Positions 20,598-29,416 are shown, numbered from the stretch's first letter. The stretch is 64,000 nt of DNA from Nonomuraea muscovyensis (GCF_014207745.1 NZ_JACHJB010000001.1:434001-498000), one strand, 5' to 3'. Numbers and translations are program-made. The notes: generated from the letters alone by a model not told the origin.

Positions 20598-20933
20598 TCA
20601 GGCGAGCGCCTGGGAGAGCGTGTCGTAGATCGGGAACAGCGGCGCCAGATTGGTCCTGCGCAGCCGCCTGAGCACCTGCCCGTCGGGGGCGACGAGGGCC
20701 ATGGTGCCCTCCCGCTCGCTCAGCTCGGCCCGCAGCCGCACCAGCACGCCGAGCCCCGTCGTGTCGATGAACCTCAGGTCGCTCAGGTCGACGACGAGCC
20801 GGGAGCCGCGCGTCGCCGCGGCCTCGCCCAGGCACCGGCGCACCTTGGCCGCGTTGTCGGCGTCGACCTCGCCCGCGATGCTGACGACGACCATCTCCCC
20901 GTGCCTGCGTCGCGTCATCTCCAGCACGTCCAC
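20598..20933 (-). CDS. STAS-domain anti-sigma factor antagonist
   Basis: A 111-residue single STAS domain of the SpoIIAA/RsbV type. The phosphorylation loop reads LSDLRFIDTTGLGVLV, with Thr where Ser is usual; Thr is also accepted in the family. It probably switches an anti-sigma kinase by being phosphorylated. The divergent neighbours at 21103-22321 encode a STAS-containing sensor and an RsbW-like ATPase, so these are likely parts of one partner-switching circuit. Confidence 0.9.
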   Translation of the reverse strand: MDVLEMTRRRHGEMVVVSIAGEVDADNAAKVRRCLGEAAATRGSRLVVDLSDLRFIDTTGLGVLVRLRAELSEREGTMALVAPDGQVLRRLRRTNLAPLFPIYDTLSQALA

Positions 20934-21102
20934 GCCCGCTCCTCACGGCCCGCCCCGTCATGGCCCGCGTCGGCCCCGACCGAAAAGGTACACCGGCCGG
21001 ACCGATGTCACCGTGAGTTTTGCAGAGAACGCGTTACGTGACGGCGTCCCGCAGAGTACCTTCTACGCGACAGACGGCGTGGAGGGTCCATGGAGGGTCA
21101 TC

Positions 21103-21939
21103 GTGGTTCACATCGCCGGGCCGCTGCTCGATCCGGATCTGGGCGATCACGTCTGCCTGCCGTTCCGTGGCGACGACGAGCGGATGGCCGCCGCCCGCGC
21201 GTTCACGCTGAACGGGCTGCGCCGCCGGGCCAAGGTCCTGATCGTCACGCACACCGACACGCCGGAGGCGACGCGGGGGTGGCTGGCACCGCTGGTGCCG
21301 GGGTTCGCGGCGGCGGAGGCGGCGGGGCGGGTCACGATCATGGCGAGCGCCGACACGCACCTCAGCGGCGGGCGGCTCGACGCGGCCCGGGTGCTGAGGT
21401 CGCTGTGCGCGGCGGGCGAGGAGGCCCGCCAGGAAGGGCACCACGGGGTCTACGCGCTGGTGGACGCGGCGTGGGGGGCGCACGACGCGGCGGCCCACAC
21501 CGCGTTCGAGGCGGCCGCGAACACCCTGTTCGGCGAGCGGTGGCTGGCCGCGGTCTGCCAGTACGACCGGGGCCGCTTCTCCCGTGAGGCGCTGGAGCGG
21601 GCGGCCGCCGTCCACCCGATCACGCCGGAGCAGGCGCCGCTGCGGTTCGCCACCACGTGCGCGCCGCCCGGGCTGCGGCTGTCGGGCGCCATCGACCTGA
21701 CCAACCGGCAGGCGTTCGCCTCGGTGCTGGCGCCGCTGGAGCAGGAGGGCGCCGAGGTCGTCATCGACGCGCGGGGGCTCGGGTTCATCGACGCCGGGTC
21801 GGCCGCGCTGCTCACGGCGACCGCCGTGGCCCGCAGGGAGCGACGCACCATCGTGGTCTGCGACGACGCGGTCGCCCGGGTGCTGCGCCTGGTGCGGGCG
21901 GACGAGTGGCTGACCGTCCACCGGGCCGGCGATGTGTAG
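21103..21939 (+). CDS. MEDS-domain sensor fused to a STAS domain
   Basis: A 278-residue protein. Residues 1-175 match the MEDS (DcmR-type) sensory domain: it opens VHIAGPLLDPDLGDHVCLPF, then DDERMAAARAFTLNGL. The C-terminal ~90 residues form a STAS domain (LRLSGAIDLTNRQAFASVL, then IDARGLGFIDAGSAALL). The usual Ser/Thr of the STAS loop is shifted (DAGSA). I chose GTG 21103 because GGAGGG lies about six bases upstream; an in-frame GTG at 21079 is possible. The stop overlaps the ATPase gene by eight bases. Confidence 0.85.
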   Translation: MVHIAGPLLDPDLGDHVCLPFRGDDERMAAARAFTLNGLRRRAKVLIVTHTDTPEATRGWLAPLVPGFAAAEAAGRVTIMASADTHLSGGRLDAARVLRSLCAAGEEARQEGHHGVYALVDAAWGAHDAAAHTAFEAAANTLFGERWLAAVCQYDRGRFSREALERAAAVHPITPEQAPLRFATTCAPPGLRLSGAIDLTNRQAFASVLAPLEQEGAEVVIDARGLGFIDAGSAALLTATAVARRERRTIVVCDDAVARVLRLVRADEWLTVHRAGDV

Positions 21940-22321
21940 GCGGGCGCTCGTCGCCGACTTCGCGCGGGGCCGCATCACCGTCCTGCGCAGGGCCGTCACG
22001 ACGTACGCGGCGGGCATGGGGCTGACCGGGCGGAGGCTGGAGGACTTCGTGCTGGCCGTCAACGAGATCACCACGAACGCGGTGCTGCACGGTGGCGGCC
22101 GGGGGCGGCTGCGGCTGTGGGCGCGCGACGGCCGGCTGTGGTGCGAGGTCACCGACGAGGGGCCGGGGCTGCCGCCGGGGTGGATGGGGTCGGCGCGGAC
22201 GCCGTCGCGGTACGACCCGGGCGGCAGGGGGCTGTGGCTGACCCGCATGCTGTGCGACCACGTGACGATCGTCTCGACGCCCGGCGGCACCAGCGTGACG
22301 TTCTCGGCCGGCACGCGCTGA
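21932..22321 (+). CDS. RsbW-like HATPase (anti-sigma factor kinase type)
   Basis: A 129-residue histidine-kinase-like ATPase without a receiver or dimerisation domain. The N box reads NEITTNAVLHGGG, G1 DEGPGLPP and G2 GGRGLWLTR. Proteins of this size phosphorylate STAS antagonists or hold sigma factors. It begins inside the end of the MEDS-STAS gene, so the two are made together. No sigma factor gene is nearby, so the final target must lie elsewhere. Confidence 0.9.
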   Translation: MCRRALVADFARGRITVLRRAVTTYAAGMGLTGRRLEDFVLAVNEITTNAVLHGGGRGRLRLWARDGRLWCEVTDEGPGLPPGWMGSARTPSRYDPGGRGLWLTRMLCDHVTIVSTPGGTSVTFSAGTR

Positions 22322-22379
22322 GAGCCCCGGCGGCCGGGAGCGGGCGGCCGGGCGGCCGGAAGGCGTGCCGGGGGCGGCG

Positions 22380-24167
22380 TCAGGAGCGGGCGGCCGACAC
22401 CCAGGAGGCGTGCAGGTCGGCGTAGACGCCCGGCTGCCGCACGAGCTCCGCGTGCGGCCCGCGCTGGACGAGCCGTCCGCCGTCGAACACCAGCACCTCG
22501 TCGGAGTTCTCCGCCGTGGACAGCCGGTGGGCGATGGAGACGGCGGTGCGTCCGCGCGTGACGCCCTCCAGGGCCCGCGCGAGCCGGACCTCCGTGGCCG
22601 GGTCGACGGCGGAGGTCGCCTCGTCGAGCAGCAGCAGGTCCGGGTCGGCCAGGTAGGCGCGGGCCAGCGCGACGAGCTGCCGCTCCCCCGCCGACAGCGA
22701 CTCGCCGCGCTGCCCCACCGGCGTGTCGAGCCCGGCGGGCAGGCCCTCCACCCAGTCGGCCAGGCCCAGCTCGGTCATCGCGAGCGCGATCTCCTCGCGG
22801 GTGGCGGCCGGCCGGCCGTACCGGATGTTCTCCTCCAGCGTGCCGTCGAACAGGAAGCCGTCCTGCGGCACCATCACGATGCGTTCGCGCAGCGAGGAGA
22901 AGCGCACCTGGCGCAGGTCGTGCCCGTCGACGGTGACCCGGCCCGAGGCGGGGTCCATGAGCCGGGTGAGCAGCTTGGCGAACGTCGTCTTGCCGGACCC
23001 GGTCTCCCCCACGATCGCGACGCGCGAGCGCGGCGGGATCTCCAGGGACACCTCGCGCAGCACGGGCGCGCCGCCAGGGTAGGCGAAGTGGACGTTCTCG
23101 AACGCCACGGAGATCGGGCCGCGTGGCAGCTCCACACCGTCGGGGCCGGGGTCGGCCACGTCGGGCGGGGTGTCGAGGACGCCGAGGATGCGCCGCCAGC
23201 CGGCGACGGCGTTCTGGGCCTCGTTCAGCACCTCGGTGGCGGTCTGCAGCGGCGAGACGAACAGCGTGACGAGGAAGAGGAACGCCACGAGGCGGCCTTC
23301 GCTGATGTCGCCCGACAGGCCCAGCCGCACGCCCAGCAGCACGATGCCGGAGATGGCGACCGCGGCCACGATCTCGGTGAGCGGGAAGACGAACCCCACG
23401 ATGGTCTGCGCCCGGACCTGGGCCGCCTTGTTGGCGTCCACGGCGGCGTCGACGCGCTCGGCGGTGCGCCGCTCGGAGGCGTACGCCCGGATGACGGTCG
23501 CGCCCACGACCGACTCGCTGACGGCCGACAGCATGTCGCCGGTGCGCTCGCGCACCCGCGTGTAGGCCCGCGACAGCCAGCGCTGGAAGCGCGGCAGCGC
23601 GACCATGAGCGGCAGGAAGCACGCCCACACCAGCAGCGTGAGCTGCCAGGAGTAGACGAGCATGAGAACGCTGGCCACGAGGAGCTGGCCGGCGGCCACG
23701 ATGATCATCAGCCCGCCCCACTGCATGAACGTGCTGATCTGGTCGACGTCGTTGGTGACGCGCGAGACCAGGGCGCCGCGCCGTTCGGTGTTCTGGGTGA
23801 GCACCGACAGGTCGTGCACGTGGCGGAAGCCGCGCACGCGCAGCGAGGCGAGGGACGACTCGGTCGCCTTGTAGAGGCGGACGTTCATGACGTAGCCGGC
23901 GATCGCCGTCAGCACCACCGCAGCCGCGCACACCAGGACGGCCGTGGTGATGTACGAGACGTCGGCGCCGCCGCCCCCCAGACCGGTGTCGATGGTCTGC
24001 TGCACCGCGATCGGCACGATGATCTTTCCGGTCGTGGCGACGACGGCCAGCGCGAGCGTGCCGGCGAGACCCTTGCGGAACTCCGGCGTGAGCGACAGGC
24101 CGTGCCGGACGGTGGCCAGGGCCGACCGTTCGGCGTTGCGGCCGATGCCGCCCGAGATGACGCTCAC
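22380..24167 (-). CDS. ABC exporter half-transporter with canonical ATP site
   Basis: A 595-residue half-transporter: six membrane helices (about residues 35-320) and one ATPase domain. The ATPase has Walker A GETGSGKTT, signature LSAGERQLVALARA, Walker B LLLLDEATSAVDP with the catalytic Glu, and switch His in SIAHRLST. GTG 24167 overlaps the stop of the upstream half-transporter (GTGA). The two form a heterodimer of the LmrCD/TmrAB type, where this subunit carries the catalytic motifs. The substrate (drug, lipid or peptide) is unknown. Confidence 0.93.
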   Translation of the reverse strand: MSVISGGIGRNAERSALATVRHGLSLTPEFRKGLAGTLALAVVATTGKIIVPIAVQQTIDTGLGGGGADVSYITTAVLVCAAAVVLTAIAGYVMNVRLYKATESSLASLRVRGFRHVHDLSVLTQNTERRGALVSRVTNDVDQISTFMQWGGLMIIVAAGQLLVASVLMLVYSWQLTLLVWACFLPLMVALPRFQRWLSRAYTRVRERTGDMLSAVSESVVGATVIRAYASERRTAERVDAAVDANKAAQVRAQTIVGFVFPLTEIVAAVAISGIVLLGVRLGLSGDISEGRLVAFLFLVTLFVSPLQTATEVLNEAQNAVAGWRRILGVLDTPPDVADPGPDGVELPRGPISVAFENVHFAYPGGAPVLREVSLEIPPRSRVAIVGETGSGKTTFAKLLTRLMDPASGRVTVDGHDLRQVRFSSLRERIVMVPQDGFLFDGTLEENIRYGRPAATREEIALAMTELGLADWVEGLPAGLDTPVGQRGESLSAGERQLVALARAYLADPDLLLLDEATSAVDPATEVRLARALEGVTRGRTAVSIAHRLSTAENSDEVLVFDGGRLVQRGPHAELVRQPGVYADLHASWVSAARS

Positions 24168-26053
24168 GCGCTGACCCCTTCTTCCTCTTCGGCGTCTTGT
24201 TCCGCTTCGGCGGCGAGGGCGGCCCGCTCGGCCTCCTCGCGCTCGTAGGCGGTGACCAGGTTGCGGTAGCCGGGGCAGCGCTCCAGCAGCTCCGCGTGCG
24301 TGCCGTGGTCCTCGATCCGGCCGCGTTCGAGGTAGACGACCTCGTCGGCGAGGGCGATCGTGGCCAGCCGGTAGGCGACGACCACCACGGTCGACGCCTG
24401 GGCCGCGTCGCGCAGGCCGTGCAGGATCCTGGCCTCGACCTGCGGGTCCACGCTGGAGGTGGCGTCGTCGAGAACGAGCAGGCGCGGCCGGCGCACGACC
24501 GCGCGGGCCAGCGCGAGGCGCTGGCGCTGACCGCCCGACAGGGTCGCGCCGCGCTCGCCGACACGGGTGGCGAGGCCGTCGGGGAGCCTCGCGACGAACC
24601 CGTCGGCCTGCGCGAGCCGCAGCGCCGCCCACACGTCCTCGTCGCCCGTCTCCAGGCCGAGCGCGATGTTGCCGCGCACGGTGTCGTCGAACAGGAACGT
24701 CTGCTGTGGCACCAGCGCGACCGACTCGGCCACGCCGCCGTACGGGAGCTCGCGCAGGTCCACCCCGTCGAGGAGGACCCGGCCGGAGTCGGGGTCGACG
24801 AGCCGGGCGAGGAGCTGAACGAGCGTGGACTTGCCGGAGCCGGTCGGCCCGACCAGGGCGACCGTGCGGCCCGCCGGCACGTCGAAGCCCACCTCGTGCA
24901 GCACGTCGCCGGAGCCGTAGGAGTAGGACACGCCCTCCACCTCGAGCCGGGCGGGCGCGGTGGTGTCGGGGACGCGGGTCCCGCCGTACTCCATGGAGCC
25001 CTCGGCCTCCAGCACTGCGCGTACCCGCTCCCAGCCCACGACGCTGCGCGGAAGTTCGGCCAGCACCCAGCCGAGCGCCCGGATGGGGAAGGCGAGCAGC
25101 GTGAACAGGTAGGCCACCTGCACCAGCTCGCCGGCGTCGATGGAGCCGGACGTCAGGCGCACCGAGCCGACGGCCAGCACGGCGAGAACGCCGAGGGTGG
25201 GCAGCGCCTCCAGCATCGGGTCGAACAGGCCGCGCACCCGGCCGACGGCGATGTTGGCGTCACGCAGCTCGTGGGCGCGGCGCTGGAACCGCTCGGCCTC
25301 CAGCGCCTCGCGGCCGAGGGTCTTGACGACGAGCGCGCCGTCGAAGCTCTCGTGCGCGATCTCGCTGACCTCGGCCCGCAACTGCTGGGCGCGGGTGGCG
25401 AGCGGGCTGAGCCTGCGCTGGTAGACCAGGTTGAGCACGGCGATGGCCGGGAAGATCAGGAATCCGACCAGGGCCAGCACGGGGTCGGTGACGAGCATCG
25501 CGACGGCCGCAGTCACCAGCATGACGACCACGCCGACAGCCATCGGCAGGGGCGCGAGCGGCGCCCAGGCGGCCTCGGCGTCGGAGCTGGCGTTGGACAG
25601 CAGTTGCCCGGTCGGGTGGCGGTGGTGCCAGGCGAGCGGGAGCCGGAGGTACTGCTTGGTGACGTCACGCCGCGAACGGGCCTGCATGCGATATTGCATG
25701 AGACCGGCGAGGATGCGCCGCCCGGCGACGCCGACGGCCTTCAGCAGCGCGGCACCCACGATGAACAGGACGGCCGTCCGCAGCGCGCCCGCGCTGACGT
25801 CGCCCTGGCGGAAGGCGGGCAGCACGACGTTCTCGGTGGCCCAGCCGATGGCCCATGCCGATCCGACGGTCATGCCGCCGTAGACCGCGCTGGCCAGGAC
25901 GGCCGACGTGAACACCGCCTTCTCCGCGCGAATGGCGACTCCGAGAACGCGGAGCCCCTGACGCATGACGGCCGAGGTGACCTTGCTCGCCACTCGCTGG
26001 ACGTCCTTCCCTAGCGGATGAATTACTCCTATGAGCCAATCACGGTCGATCAT
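24164..26053 (-). CDS. ABC exporter half-transporter with degenerate ATP-site residues
   Basis: A 629-residue half-transporter. Walker A (GPTGSGKST) and signature (LSGGQRQRLALARA) are normal, but Walker B reads LLVLDDATSSVDP, with Asp for the catalytic Glu. The switch motif reads VVAYRLAT, with Tyr for His. These changes mark the inactive site of asymmetric heterodimeric exporters. The C-terminus ends in an acidic tail. The start at ATG 26053 follows AGGGGAA; the frame upstream is a shadow of the divergent gene. Confidence 0.92.
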   Translation of the reverse strand: MIDRDWLIGVIHPLGKDVQRVASKVTSAVMRQGLRVLGVAIRAEKAVFTSAVLASAVYGGMTVGSAWAIGWATENVVLPAFRQGDVSAGALRTAVLFIVGAALLKAVGVAGRRILAGLMQYRMQARSRRDVTKQYLRLPLAWHHRHPTGQLLSNASSDAEAAWAPLAPLPMAVGVVVMLVTAAVAMLVTDPVLALVGFLIFPAIAVLNLVYQRRLSPLATRAQQLRAEVSEIAHESFDGALVVKTLGREALEAERFQRRAHELRDANIAVGRVRGLFDPMLEALPTLGVLAVLAVGSVRLTSGSIDAGELVQVAYLFTLLAFPIRALGWVLAELPRSVVGWERVRAVLEAEGSMEYGGTRVPDTTAPARLEVEGVSYSYGSGDVLHEVGFDVPAGRTVALVGPTGSGKSTLVQLLARLVDPDSGRVLLDGVDLRELPYGGVAESVALVPQQTFLFDDTVRGNIALGLETGDEDVWAALRLAQADGFVARLPDGLATRVGERGATLSGGQRQRLALARAVVRRPRLLVLDDATSSVDPQVEARILHGLRDAAQASTVVVVAYRLATIALADEVVYLERGRIEDHGTHAELLERCPGYRNLVTAYEREEAERAALAAEAEQDAEEEEGVSA

Positions 26054-26083
26054 CACGTTATTCCCCTGGGTAGGGTGGTGGAC

Positions 26084-26713
26084 GTGACTCACGCTCGTGG
26101 CGAACGATCCGCCCTCTGTGATCTGTTCGACCGGCTCGGCCCCGACGCCCCGACCCTGTGCGCGGGGTGGACGACGTACGACCTGGCCGCCCACCTGGTG
26201 TTGCGTGAGCGCCGGCCCGACGCGCTGCCGGGCATCGCGCTCAGGCCGCTGGCCCGGCACACCACCTCGGTGCAGGAGGGGCTGAAGGCCCGCCACCCGT
26301 ATCCCGAACTGGTCGGCCTCGTCCGCAAGCCGGGCGGGGTGTACGGGCTGCTGCCGTTCCTGGACGAGGCGGTCAACACGCTGGAGCTGTTCGTGCACCA
26401 CGAGGACGTGCGCCGCGCGCAGCCCTCCTGGGAGCCGCGCGAGCTGCTGGAGGACTTCGAACGGCTCATGTGGAAGCGGGTGTCGGCCGGGGGGCGGCTG
26501 ATGCTGCGGCGGTCGCCGGTGGGCGTGGTGCTGCACCGGCTGGGCGGCGGCGTGGCGCTCGGCGGGCCGCAGATCGGGCCGAAGGTGGAGGTCACCGGGA
26601 AGGCGGGCGAGCTGCTGCTGTTCTGCTTCGGGCGGCAGTCGCACGCCAGGGTGGAGCTGAGGGGCGACCCTGACGCGATCGAGCGTCTCAGAGGCGCCCG
26701 GCTGGGCCTCTGA
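26084..26713 (+). CDS. TIGR03085-family protein (mycothiol-dependent DinB-like fold)
   Basis: A 209-residue protein of the actinobacterial TIGR03085 family, related to the mycothiol-dependent maleylpyruvate isomerase N-terminal fold. It has CAGWTTYDLAAHLVLRERRP near the N-terminus and a His-containing segment ELFVHHEDVRRAQP, where family members bind metal. GTG 26084 follows AGGGTGG; other in-frame GTGs lie a few codons upstream. It is divergent from the ABC exporter, with a gap of only 30 bases. The reaction is unknown. Confidence 0.85.
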   Translation: MTHARGERSALCDLFDRLGPDAPTLCAGWTTYDLAAHLVLRERRPDALPGIALRPLARHTTSVQEGLKARHPYPELVGLVRKPGGVYGLLPFLDEAVNTLELFVHHEDVRRAQPSWEPRELLEDFERLMWKRVSAGGRLMLRRSPVGVVLHRLGGGVALGGPQIGPKVEVTGKAGELLLFCFGRQSHARVELRGDPDAIERLRGARLGL

Positions 26714-26779
26714 CCGGCCCGCCGGCCCGGCCGTGATCGGACGGCGCGGGACGCGGGCGCGGCAGGCGGGGCAGGACGG

Positions 26780-27493
26780 TCAACCGGACCAGGTCCCCGC
26801 GCTCGGGAACGGCCCACACGGGGCCGGTCCGCTGGGGGACGACCCGCTCGGCGACTGCCCGCTCGGCGACGGTCCGTGGATGCGTTGGGCGACGTGCGCC
26901 TGGGCCAGCCTGCGCAGCGAGGTGATGATCGTGTCGCCGAGCTGGGTGCCGAGCACCACGATCTCCAGCACCCGTTCGCGGTCGCGCAGCTCGCCGACGA
27001 TCCGCAGGTCGGCCTCGGCGATCTGTTCGGCCGCCACGGCGTAGTCGTCCAGTACGTCCAGCATGTCCTCGCGGCCCAGCTCCGTTAGGCTCGTCACCAG
27101 CCCGATCATGGTCTGCCGCGACGGATGCCGTTCGAGGTCGTGCCACCCGTGGCGGGCCATGAAGTCGTCGATGATCCGCTCGGCCCTGTCCCTGCCGGGA
27201 CCCGGTGGCGGGTCGTGCCGCGCGGTGACCGTGAGCTGGGCGGCCCCCAGCAGGTCGCCGCCGCTGACATCCGGGTCGTCCAGGTGCCGGACCAGGTCGC
27301 GGATGACGGCGATGCTGAGGCCGCCGTACGCGACGAGCGCGCGGACGAGCCTGAGCCTGCGGACGTGTGCCTGACTGTATTCGGCCTGGTTGCGGCCTAT
27401 GGGCCGGCCGGGAGGCAGCAGCCCCTCCCGCAGGTAGTACTTGATCGTCGGGACCGGGACGCCCGTCTCCCTCGTCAGGTCCGCCATCCGCAC
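26780..27493 (-). CDS. MerR family transcriptional regulator
   Basis: A 237-residue regulator with a MerR helix-turn-helix at the N-terminus (MADLTRETGVPVPTIKYYLR, then EGLLPPGRP). It has a dimerisation helix and a C-terminal region without an obvious metal site. The last ~25 residues are a Pro/Ser/Gly repeat (PSGQSPSGSSPSGPAPCG). The start is GTG 27493 with GAGGAGGAG upstream; ATG two codons later is also possible. It is divergent from two membrane genes and likely binds the palindrome at 27538-27559. Confidence 0.88.
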   Translation of the reverse strand: MRMADLTRETGVPVPTIKYYLREGLLPPGRPIGRNQAEYSQAHVRRLRLVRALVAYGGLSIAVIRDLVRHLDDPDVSGGDLLGAAQLTVTARHDPPPGPGRDRAERIIDDFMARHGWHDLERHPSRQTMIGLVTSLTELGREDMLDVLDDYAVAAEQIAEADLRIVGELRDRERVLEIVVLGTQLGDTIITSLRRLAQAHVAQRIHGPSPSGQSPSGSSPSGPAPCGPFPSAGTWSG

Positions 27494-27510
27494 GTTCTCG
27501 TCTCCTCCTC

Positions 27511-27539
27511 TTGTGGACAGTGGAGAGTTTAGCTATAGA
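27511..27539 (+). promoter_or_regulatory. candidate promoter of the membrane-protein pair
   Basis: TTGTGG (27511-27516) and TATAGA (27534-27539) are 17 bases apart. This places transcription start near 27546, inside the palindrome 27538-27559 and about 37 bases before the GTG at 27583. Confidence 0.5.
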
Positions 27540-27559
27540 TAGTGAGAAGTGACACTATC
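27538..27559. promoter_or_regulatory. candidate MerR operator
   Basis: GATAGTG (27538-27544) and CACTATC (27553-27559) are a perfect inverted repeat with an eight-base spacer. A further ACTATCC follows at 27561. The site overlaps the -10 end and start of the candidate promoter, which suggests repression rather than the classical MerR twist between -35 and -10. Confidence 0.55.
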
Positions 27560-27582
27560 CACTATCCGATCCGGAGGGACCC

Positions 27583-28623
27583 GTGCTTCGCTGGCACCGA
27601 CCGTTAATGCTCGCGACGGGGATCATGACGCTCCTCGCAATGGCGCTGATCGTCACGTTCGCCGTGGACCAGCGCACCCTCGACGGCATGCCCCTGTGGG
27701 CCAAGCCGCTGAAGTTCGCGATCTCCGTCGCCGTCTACTCCTTCACCTGGGCCTGGCTGCTCTCCCTGCAACGCGAGGAGCGCCGCTGGGGCCGGTGGGC
27801 CGGCACCGTCCTCGCGGTCGCGGGGGTGACCGAGGTCGCCGTCATCGTCTTCCAGGCGGCGCGCGGGCACCGCAGCCACTTCAACGCCTCCAGCCCGCTG
27901 GACGCCGCCCTCTTCGGCGCGATGGGCCTGATGATCATGGCTCTCATGCTGGCGAACCTCGTCGCCGCGGTCGCCGTGCTGCTCGACCGCCAGGCCGACC
28001 GGCCCACCACCTGGGGCGTGCGGATCGGCCTGGTCATCTCCTCGCTCGGCCTCGCCAGCGGCGGCCTCATGCTCGGGCCTCGCCCCGGCCAGAGCGTCGC
28101 CGGCGGCGTCATCGGCGCCCACACCGTGGGCCTGCCCGACGGCGGCCCGGGTCTGCCCCTGCTGGGCTGGAGCACCGCCGGCGGCGACCTGCGGGTGGGG
28201 CACTTCGTCGGCATGCACGCCTTGCAGCTGCTCCCCCTGCTGCCGCTCGCCCTCACGGCCCTGTCCCGCCGCCTGCCCGTCCTCGCCCCCGAGTCCGTAC
28301 GGCTGGGCCTGACCCTCACGGCGGGCGGCATGTACGCGGGCGTGTTCGCGCTGACCGTCTGGCAGGCCCTGCGCGGCCAGCCGCTGATCCACCCCGACGG
28401 CGTCACCCTCGCCGCCGCCGGCGCCCTCCTCCTGGCCGGGCTCGCCGGAGCGGCACTCGCCCTCCGCGGCGGCTCGCCGGCCCCTGGCGCACCGGCCGGC
28501 GACGCGCCGAGCACGTACGCGACAGGCGCGGACGCGGGCACGGGCATGACGGGCGCAGGCATGACGGGCGTGGGAGTGTCGGGGGTCAACGGGCCGGGTG
28601 CGACCGTGGGGGCCGCGCGATGA
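27583..28623 (+). CDS. polytopic membrane protein of unknown function
   Basis: A 346-residue protein with about eight hydrophobic segments and a low-complexity Gly/Thr/Met tail (AGTGMTGAGMTGVGVSG). It has HFNASSPLDAALFGAMG (about residue 99) and a GHFVGMHALQLLPL segment. I cannot place it in a named family with confidence. The start is GTG 27583 after GGAGGGA. Its stop overlaps the next ATG (ATGA), so it is coupled to the DUF4281 gene and divergent from merR, its likely regulator. Confidence 0.8.
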   Translation: MLRWHRPLMLATGIMTLLAMALIVTFAVDQRTLDGMPLWAKPLKFAISVAVYSFTWAWLLSLQREERRWGRWAGTVLAVAGVTEVAVIVFQAARGHRSHFNASSPLDAALFGAMGLMIMALMLANLVAAVAVLLDRQADRPTTWGVRIGLVISSLGLASGGLMLGPRPGQSVAGGVIGAHTVGLPDGGPGLPLLGWSTAGGDLRVGHFVGMHALQLLPLLPLALTALSRRLPVLAPESVRLGLTLTAGGMYAGVFALTVWQALRGQPLIHPDGVTLAAAGALLLAGLAGAALALRGGSPAPGAPAGDAPSTYATGADAGTGMTGAGMTGVGVSGVNGPGATVGAAR

Positions 28624-29090
28624 GCACCGAGACCCTGTTCGACCTGAGCTTCTACCTCGCCGCCCCGTTCTGGGCGCTGATGATCCTCACCCCCACCCGG
28701 TCCGTCACCCGCAGGGTGGCCGCCTCCCCGCTCATCGTGCTGCCCACCCTGGCCGTCAACCTCGTCCTGCTGGTCCCGTTGATCGCCGACTTCTGGCCGG
28801 TGGTCACCAGACCCTCCCTGGCCGGACTCCAGACGCTGGTCGCGAGCCCGGCGGCGCTGGCCGCGTTCTGGGCGCAGATCATCGCCTGGGACCTGTTCCT
28901 CGGCCGGTGGATGTACCTCGACAGCAGGCGGCGCGGCGTCCACCCCCTGCTCATGGCCCCGATCATGGTGCTGACGATCCTGCTCTCGCCAATCGGGCTG
29001 CCGATCTACCTCCTCGCCCGCCTGCCATACCCGGAGAAACCGGGCGCGTCTCCCGAGTCAAGCGCGGTTCAAGCCCGTACCATGGCATAG
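28620..29090 (+). CDS. ABA4-like (DUF4281) membrane protein
   Basis: A 156-residue membrane protein resembling the ABA4/DUF4281 family, named from plant ABA-deficient 4. It starts MSTETLFDLSFYLAAPFWAL, with four hydrophobic segments and the family-like LGRWMYLDSRRRGVHP followed by SPIGLPIYLLAR. Bacterial members often lie near membrane or lipid genes, and their reaction is not established. It overlaps the upstream gene by four bases. Confidence 0.8.
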   Translation: MSTETLFDLSFYLAAPFWALMILTPTRSVTRRVAASPLIVLPTLAVNLVLLVPLIADFWPVVTRPSLAGLQTLVASPAALAAFWAQIIAWDLFLGRWMYLDSRRRGVHPLLMAPIMVLTILLSPIGLPIYLLARLPYPEKPGASPESSAVQARTMA

Positions 29091-29119
29091 AAAAGACGCC
29101 CCCCGGTTAGGATCAAGAA

Positions 29120-29136
29120 CATCTTCATAGAAGATG
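29120..29136. repeat. 7-bp inverted repeat before the 53-residue gene
   Basis: CATCTTC-ATA-GAAGATG, perfect arms with a three-base spacer. It lies in an unusually AT-rich patch 58 bases before the small gene, and TATATA follows at about 29159. It may be an operator or a hairpin near the promoter. Confidence 0.45.
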
Positions 29137-29193
29137 CCAGTGATCGCCCAGATCCGGGTATATACGGCTGGGAATGGACTGCAGGAGGCCCCC

Positions 29194-29355
29194 ATGCAGG
29201 TCAAGAAGGTAGCCACGTACGTGCTCGTGGCCTTCGTGATCTTCTACCTGTTCACCCGGCCGGCCCAGGCCGCCGCAGCGGTCAACGGCGTGTTCGACGG
29301 CATCATCCAAGGAGCCAACCAACTTTCCGTCTTCTTCACCAACGTACTGACCTGA
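29194..29355 (+). CDS. small membrane protein, 53 residues
   Basis: MQVKKVATYVLVAFVIFYLF is followed by a short Ala-rich linker and an amphipathic tail (NGVFDGIIQGANQLSVFF). There is one clear membrane helix (about residues 7-24). ATG 29194 follows GGAGG at a good distance; an in-frame ATG 20 codons upstream lacks a ribosome site and lies in the AT-rich repeat. I know of similar small proteins in actinomycetes but no function. The strong start signal argues that it is real. Confidence 0.7.
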   Translation: MQVKKVATYVLVAFVIFYLFTRPAQAAAAVNGVFDGIIQGANQLSVFFTNVLT

Positions 29356-29416
29356 CATCACCCGCTTCCTGCGTTGAGCGCTTCCCCGAGGTCGCGGATC
29401 GTGTTACGCAGGCAGG

